A stretch of DNA of 64,000 nucleotides, from the NCBI GenBank assembly GCA_026645575.1, contig JAPKMW010000029.1, positions 36,700-100,699 of the forward strand, given 5' to 3'. Below the pieces are notes generated by a model. It saw only the letters and a program-made list of their open reading frames with translations. It did no database searches and was not told where the DNA came from. The stretch is from Caldilineaceae bacterium (lineage in GTDB: Bacteria; Chloroflexota; Anaerolineae; Caldilineales; Caldilineaceae). Position 1 is the first letter of the stretch. Every line of letters begins with the position of its first letter. Positions 60,387-64,000 of this stretch are shown piece after piece. A program made the translations under genes and the position numbers.

Positions 60387-60788
60387 TCACCTTCCTTTGG
60401 CCGTAGTGCGCCGCTTGGCGGCTGCCCTTGCCAAATTTTCTTGCACACGCAACTTTACAATCTTACGGATCAGATCATAGGGGATTGATTGATCGAGGGG
60501 AAACTGTAAATTTCCTTTTGGGCCTTCATACGGCGCCACTTCCTGCTTGAATTCCGCCGCATCTGCCACCGGCAGATAAAAACCAATATGCTCTTTCCAG
60601 GCAGCAAAGTAAACCAGATTGCCTGCTTGGTGGAAGGCCGGCATTTGGTAACTGATCATCTCTTTGGCGTCCGGGGCGGCTTCCCGAATCGTCATACGGA
60701 TCTGTTGTAGAATCGCCTGGATATGATCCGGAAAGCGGGCAATGTATTCATCCATATCTTTGGCAGTGGTTCCAACTGATTTCATCAT
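60387..60788 (-). CDS. DUF1801/YdhG-like protein
   Basis: 133 residues from the ATG at 60788 (AAAGG upstream). DUF1801 pattern: TAKDMDEYIARFPDHIQAIL, KEMISYQMPAFHQAGNLVYF and IGFYLPVADAAEFKQEVAPY. Family includes Bacillus iron chaperone Fra/YdhG. The upstream in-frame extension to 60920 is hairpin sequence. Confidence 0.85.
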   Translation of the reverse strand: MMKSVGTTAKDMDEYIARFPDHIQAILQQIRMTIREAAPDAKEMISYQMPAFHQAGNLVYFAAWKEHIGFYLPVADAAEFKQEVAPYEGPKGNLQFPLDQSIPYDLIRKIVKLRVQENLARAAAKRRTTAKGR

Positions 60789-60816
60789 CGCGCCTTTGTT
60801 AAATTTTGAATCCTCT

Positions 60817-60942
60817 AGGAGTTGCGCAAGAGCCGGCGAGACCGCCGGGAAGTGGGCAACCACCGACTGGTCATACGCAACCGTTCTTGCCCACTTCCCG
60901 GCGGTCTGGTCTGTCGCCACGAAATGGCCTTGCGTAAGTCCT
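60817..60942. repeat. Nested hairpin with perfect 21-bp inner arms
   Basis: Inner arms agaccgccgggaagtgggca... at 60839-60859 and 60887-60907, perfect. Outer arms 60817-60834 and 60926-60942, imperfect (core cgcaag / cttgcg). Confidence 0.85.
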
Positions 60943-60961
60943 ATCCTTTTCTGAATGCCGG

Positions 60962-61579
60962 TCAGCGGGCAAGTAGAATGGCGTAACGTTCATCGGTAAC
61001 AGGCTTTCCCCAAAGGGCCGATAAAGGACTCAGGTTGATTGTTTCGATCACAGCAAGTTCGTTTGGCAACAGGCTGATGATCTCGGTCATTTTCAACCCT
61101 GCCCCTGTCAGCCAAAAGCCTTCAATCAAGAGCATACGCCCGGAGGCCGCCAATAATTTCTTCCAGCGTTCCAGCACTGCCGCCGGCTCCGGCAAGGCCC
61201 ACAAGAGATGACGACACATGACAACGTCAAACCTTTGGGACGCCAGGGTCGGTTTGGCTGCGTCCATGACCTGGAAGGCAATCGACAACGCCTGTGCAGT
61301 GGCTTTGGCTTGCGCAAGCTTGATCATTGCCGGTGAACAGTCAACGCCCACAACCGTATGGCCCAACGTAGCCGCCAAAACGCTCATCGAGCCGGTGCCA
61401 CAGCCCAAATCTAATACACGACAGGGGTGGGGCGGCAACCACTGGGTCAGCAATTGTTGCCACGCTGCTTTGACCGCCGGATCGCCTAGCCCATGATCTG
61501 GTTCGGTATCAAAGGTAGCGGCTTCGCGATCCCAAACGGTACGCGCGTCGGTGAGGTAATTCTCTTCTTGAATGCTCAT
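60962..61579 (-). CDS. Class I SAM-dependent methyltransferase
   Basis: 205 residues from the ATG at 61579. Motif I RVLDLGCGTGSMSVLAATLG, motif II VVGVDCSPAMIKLAQ, then FDVVMCRHLLWALPEP (motif IV region) and ASGRMLLIEGFWL. Methyltransf_11/25-like; substrate unknown. Minus strand, within the run of small genes. Confidence 0.87.
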   Translation of the reverse strand: MSIQEENYLTDARTVWDREAATFDTEPDHGLGDPAVKAAWQQLLTQWLPPHPCRVLDLGCGTGSMSVLAATLGHTVVGVDCSPAMIKLAQAKATAQALSIAFQVMDAAKPTLASQRFDVVMCRHLLWALPEPAAVLERWKKLLAASGRMLLIEGFWLTGAGLKMTEIISLLPNELAVIETINLSPLSALWGKPVTDERYAILLAR

Positions 61580-61659
61580 TAGACCCTGCCTAGCGCCCAC
61601 TGCTCGGCCCACCCCGGCGGAATCGGCAAGTTGTGGGCATAGATGAAATTGATCAATTG

Positions 61660-62070
61660 TTATTTCTTTTTAGCGTTCTTCATCGCTTTCACATGTTTTA
61701 AGGTTGGATCCGCTTTGAGGCGGGCATAGTCAACCGAATCAACTCTATAGATGGCCATTTTCGATTCGTCATTAAAGTGGATGCCCCAGCCATAACTTTT
61801 CCCGAGGGGCGATGAGCGCAGACAGGGTTGCCCTTTGGCGAAGAACTCCGCCTTTTTTGCTTCCCGTTCAGCATCCGTAACGCCGTTTTTGGTCGCATAG
61901 ACGGCAAAGATGACCTCATCCGAGGTGTAGTGATAGGGATGTTCGGCGATCAGTTCATATTGCATCCGGGCGATGGTCTTTTCCTGTTTCTCGGGCGGGA
62001 TTTTGCCGGCGTCGGTTGGACAATCGTCGGCAACTTCAATAAACGCGTTGGTGTAGTTGGTGGTGTGCAT
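61660..62070 (-). CDS. DUF6157-family protein
   Basis: 136 residues, start MHTTNYTNAFIEVADDCPTD, then YHYTSDEVIFAVYATKNGVT and SSPLGKSYGWGIHFNDESKM. This matches the DUF6157 pattern from memory; function unknown. GAGGGG precedes the ATG. Confidence 0.8.
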   Translation of the reverse strand: MHTTNYTNAFIEVADDCPTDAGKIPPEKQEKTIARMQYELIAEHPYHYTSDEVIFAVYATKNGVTDAEREAKKAEFFAKGQPCLRSSPLGKSYGWGIHFNDESKMAIYRVDSVDYARLKADPTLKHVKAMKNAKKK

Positions 62071-62109
62071 CTGTACCCCTCAGCGGTCACAAAAAAGCAT
62101 TCATCATTG

Positions 62110-62181
62110 GTAGGCGCCTAGAAGGCTACCGCCGCTTGCCGGCGCCCGAAATCCAGGGCGCCGGCAAGCGGACGCCCCTAC
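62110..62181. repeat. Inverted repeat with perfect 16-bp core
   Basis: ccgcttgccggcgccc at 62132-62147 and its complement at 62156-62171; outer gtaggcgcc/cgcccctac partly pairs. The right arm contains the stop codon of the VOC gene. Confidence 0.85.
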
Positions 62182-63092
62182 TGACCGGTATAGGCGCGTT
62201 GCAAGGTCGCAATGTCCAGCTTCTTCATCTGGAAAACGGCCTGATTCACCCGCTGCACACGGGCGGGATCAGGGTCATGTAGCATGTCGTATAACACGCT
62301 GGGCGTTACCTGCCAGGAGACGCCGAACTTGTCCTTGAGCCAACCGCAGGGTCCTTCCTCGCCGCCATCGGCAATCAATTTTTCCCAAAAGGTATCAACT
62401 TCGGCTTGGGTGTTGCACATGATCTGCAATGAGAGCGCTTCCGTAAAGGTGAACGCATGGCCTGGCCCGCCATCGATGACCATGAACTTTTCGCCATCCA
62501 GGTTAAACTGAGCATGTTGTACGGTGGCCGCGCTCCCTTCACCGGCGCTATTGCGAAGAATGTTGTCAACGGCTGAATTGGGGAAACTCTCTGTGTATAG
62601 CTTGATGGCTGCTTCGGCATTGCCATGTTGCGGGCCGCCAAACATCAAAAAGGGAACGACCTTCTGGCCCTCATCTGAAAGCTTTTCCAACGACAATTGC
62701 CAGGTCAGGCCGAAACGATCCTGCACCCAGCCATACTTTTCGCTCCAATCATATTTGTCCAACGGCATGAGCGCCATACCACCTTCGCTTAGTTTAGACC
62801 AAAGCATGTCAATTTCCGCTTCGGTCTCGCAGGTGACAAAAAAGGAAATGGCCGGCGTAAAGGCAAATTGTGGGCCGCCGTTGAGACCGGTAAAGCGGTA
62901 GCCGGCGACCGTAAAATCAATCGTCATCACACTGCCGGGCGCTTTGCCGGTAATCTCCTGTCCTTCTTCGCTGTAGAGCAGTTTTTTGCCGATATGGGAA
63001 TCAGCAAAAAGGGAGGCATAAAAGGCTGCGGCCTCTTCGGCATTGCTATCGAACCAGAGGCAAGGAACAATCTTTTGCGAATCAGTCATCAT
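62178..63092 (-). CDS. Tandem VOC-domain (PhnB-like) protein
   Basis: 304 residues from the ATG at 63092 (GGAAAG upstream; 63119 and 63089 are alternatives). Two 3-dmu-9_3-mt/PhnB-like domains: IVPCLWFDSNAEEAAAFYAS and VVPFLMFGGPQHGNAEAAIK begin them, and VQDRFGLTWQLSLEKL and LKDKFGVSWQVTPSVL end them. Substrate unknown. Fusion of two VOC units gives an intramolecular dimer. Confidence 0.85.
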   Translation of the reverse strand: MMTDSQKIVPCLWFDSNAEEAAAFYASLFADSHIGKKLLYSEEGQEITGKAPGSVMTIDFTVAGYRFTGLNGGPQFAFTPAISFFVTCETEAEIDMLWSKLSEGGMALMPLDKYDWSEKYGWVQDRFGLTWQLSLEKLSDEGQKVVPFLMFGGPQHGNAEAAIKLYTESFPNSAVDNILRNSAGEGSAATVQHAQFNLDGEKFMVIDGGPGHAFTFTEALSLQIMCNTQAEVDTFWEKLIADGGEEGPCGWLKDKFGVSWQVTPSVLYDMLHDPDPARVQRVNQAVFQMKKLDIATLQRAYTGQ

Positions 63093-63137
63093 CTTCTTAT
63101 CTTTCCGTTGTGCAATCATTGAACTAGCTGTCGCATA

Positions 63138-63845
63138 TCAACATTTCGCTGTCTTGCGTTTCTTACCGATGGCGCCGCGACTCTCCACCTTGCGGATGTA
63201 GTCCGGGGCAAAGGGCACTTGACAGGCATTGTTGCCCAGATCCGCCATGACGGGGCCAATCTGTTCGGCGGTTTGGATCGCAAGGTTGGTCAGCGGTTGG
63301 ACATAGCTACCCACAGCGATGACAAACGAATTCATTTGATAACGCACCAAGTCCGGCGACTGGTGGATCGTCGGCGCGACCCGTTGGAGAAGCTGCTGCA
63401 ACACTGCCAGATCCAGTTGAGCGTCGGCCTTGATGGAGACATAGCTGCCCAATGTTGCCCAACCCGCCACCGCGGTGAGCTGCCTTTCCGTATCGATCCA
63501 CGCCAATCCCATCTCCCAGCCGTGCAGACTGCCCGCGGTGACCCACGCCACGGTTGCTTCACTCAGCCCCCGACAATAGGCTTTGTCCACCCAGTGTTGG
63601 AGATTTTCCTTCGTCATGCGCATATCGTCGGCGATCAAGCCGGCTAGATACATCGCATCATAAACGCCGGTGTCGTAGAGATCGAGCGCCAGTTGGTAAT
63701 CTTTCTTGATACGCTTAACAATCTTCTGCATGTCGCCAATCTTCACACCGTAAAGCGGCTCCTTGACGCCATGATTGAACATCACGCGCTTGTAGCTATC
63801 GCTGCCTAATGGTTTGATCTCATCCAGGATCTCTTGTGCGGTCAT
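63138..63845 (-). CDS. DNA alkylation repair protein (AlkD-like HEAT repeat)
   Basis: 235 residues from the ATG at 63845 (GGGAG eight bases upstream; GTG 63851 is an alternative). Start MTAQEILDEIKPLGSDSYKR, then YGVKIGDMQKIVKRIKKDYQ, all-helical HEAT-like pattern, MNSFVIAVGSYV and a basic C-terminus with VESRGAIGKKRKTAKC. AlkD glycosylases remove bulky or charged alkyl purines. Assignment to family is good; activity is inferred. Confidence 0.82.
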   Translation of the reverse strand: MTAQEILDEIKPLGSDSYKRVMFNHGVKEPLYGVKIGDMQKIVKRIKKDYQLALDLYDTGVYDAMYLAGLIADDMRMTKENLQHWVDKAYCRGLSEATVAWVTAGSLHGWEMGLAWIDTERQLTAVAGWATLGSYVSIKADAQLDLAVLQQLLQRVAPTIHQSPDLVRYQMNSFVIAVGSYVQPLTNLAIQTAEQIGPVMADLGNNACQVPFAPDYIRKVESRGAIGKKRKTAKC

Positions 63846-63918
63846 TTTCACGCTCCCTCTATTTCTGAGCCAAGCTTTCCCAAAGACAATTCTATTAACC
63901 TGAGTTCGGGGTTAGCCA

Positions 63919-64000
63919 AAGACCTCCGGGAGGTAGGTACACGAAGCTGCGGCTAACGCGTATTCTCTGCCCACGGGTGCCCATCGGGCGCGGAGGTCTT
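63919..64000. repeat. Inverted repeat cut by the window edge
   Basis: aaagacctccg near 63918-63928 and cggaggtctt at 63991-64000. An inner gttagcc...ggctaac pair (63911 and 63950) is also seen. Confidence 0.55.

Noticed and set aside
1..64000. tRNA or rRNA genes
   Set aside because: I looked for T-loop GTTCRAATC-type signatures with flanking stems and rRNA conserved words, and found none convincing; a covariance-model scan would settle it.

Overview
The window looks like chromosomal DNA of a free-living, rod-forming heterotrophic bacterium, most probably a member of the Chloroflexota (Anaerolineae/Caldilineae-like). This is inferred from the gene repertoire: an mreBCD-mrdA-minCD-rodA block, many ABC importers, lipoproteins with LAAC/VAGC boxes, S41 and AIR-synthase-like paralogues of the kind seen in that phylum, and no outer-membrane or LPS genes. 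I could not test the assignment by phylogeny. Coding density is high. There are no rRNA, tRNA, CRISPR, phage or insertion-sequence genes that I can recognise.

Layout. 1-9.5 kb, minus strand apart from one methyltransferase: housekeeping genes (plsX cut by the left edge, nnr, a YesL-like membrane protein, a Nudix hydrolase, an rRNA methyltransferase and tilS). 9.5-18 kb, plus strand: a morphogenesis operon with mreB, mreC, mreD, mrdA (PBP2), minC, minD and rodA. 18-22.7 kb: a PQQ-propeller lipoprotein and a carbohydrate ABC importer (two permeases and a binding lipoprotein, no ATPase). 22.8-30 kb: a formamidase-like enzyme, two MoaD/ThiS-like proteins, the FeS and FAD subunits of a molybdenum hydroxylase without the large subunit, a toxin-antitoxin scar, a C92-like peptidase, an orphan ABC ATPase and a GT4 glycosyltransferase. 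30-36 kb: a chimeric pseudogene, a phytanoyl-CoA dioxygenase operon, a DMT transporter, a D-amino-acid oxidase-like protein, a PurM/HypE-like protein and a LysM/L,D-transpeptidase. 37-45 kb: obg, nadD, an S41 protease homologue, an orphan response regulator, a processive-type glycolipid glycosyltransferase and a polyprenyl glycosylphosphotransferase. 45-58.6 kb: a sugar-acid/polyol catabolic island (two enolase-superfamily dehydratases, alditol oxidase, NAD epimerase/dehydrogenase, two SDRs, a PhyH dioxygenase) followed by a family-5 ABC importer. 58.7-64 kb, minus strand: small proteins (MoaD-like, AHSA1, GyrI-like, two VOC, YdhG, methyltransferase, DUF6157, AlkD).

The most striking feature is not a gene. 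Most gene boundaries that are not translationally coupled carry a long inverted repeat. Arms are usually 15-30 bp and often perfect (25-29 bp at five places). The sequences differ between sites but fall into recurring motif families, are sometimes nested one inside another, and several times supply the stop codon or last residues of the neighbouring gene. I regard these variable-sequence, boundary-restricted hairpins as the best candidate for an under-described system in this window. Other notable items are an in-frame amber codon in a YhcG-type nuclease, MoaD whose GG terminus has been extended by a repeat, a protease homologue without its catalytic lysine, and two deletion-scar pseudogenes.
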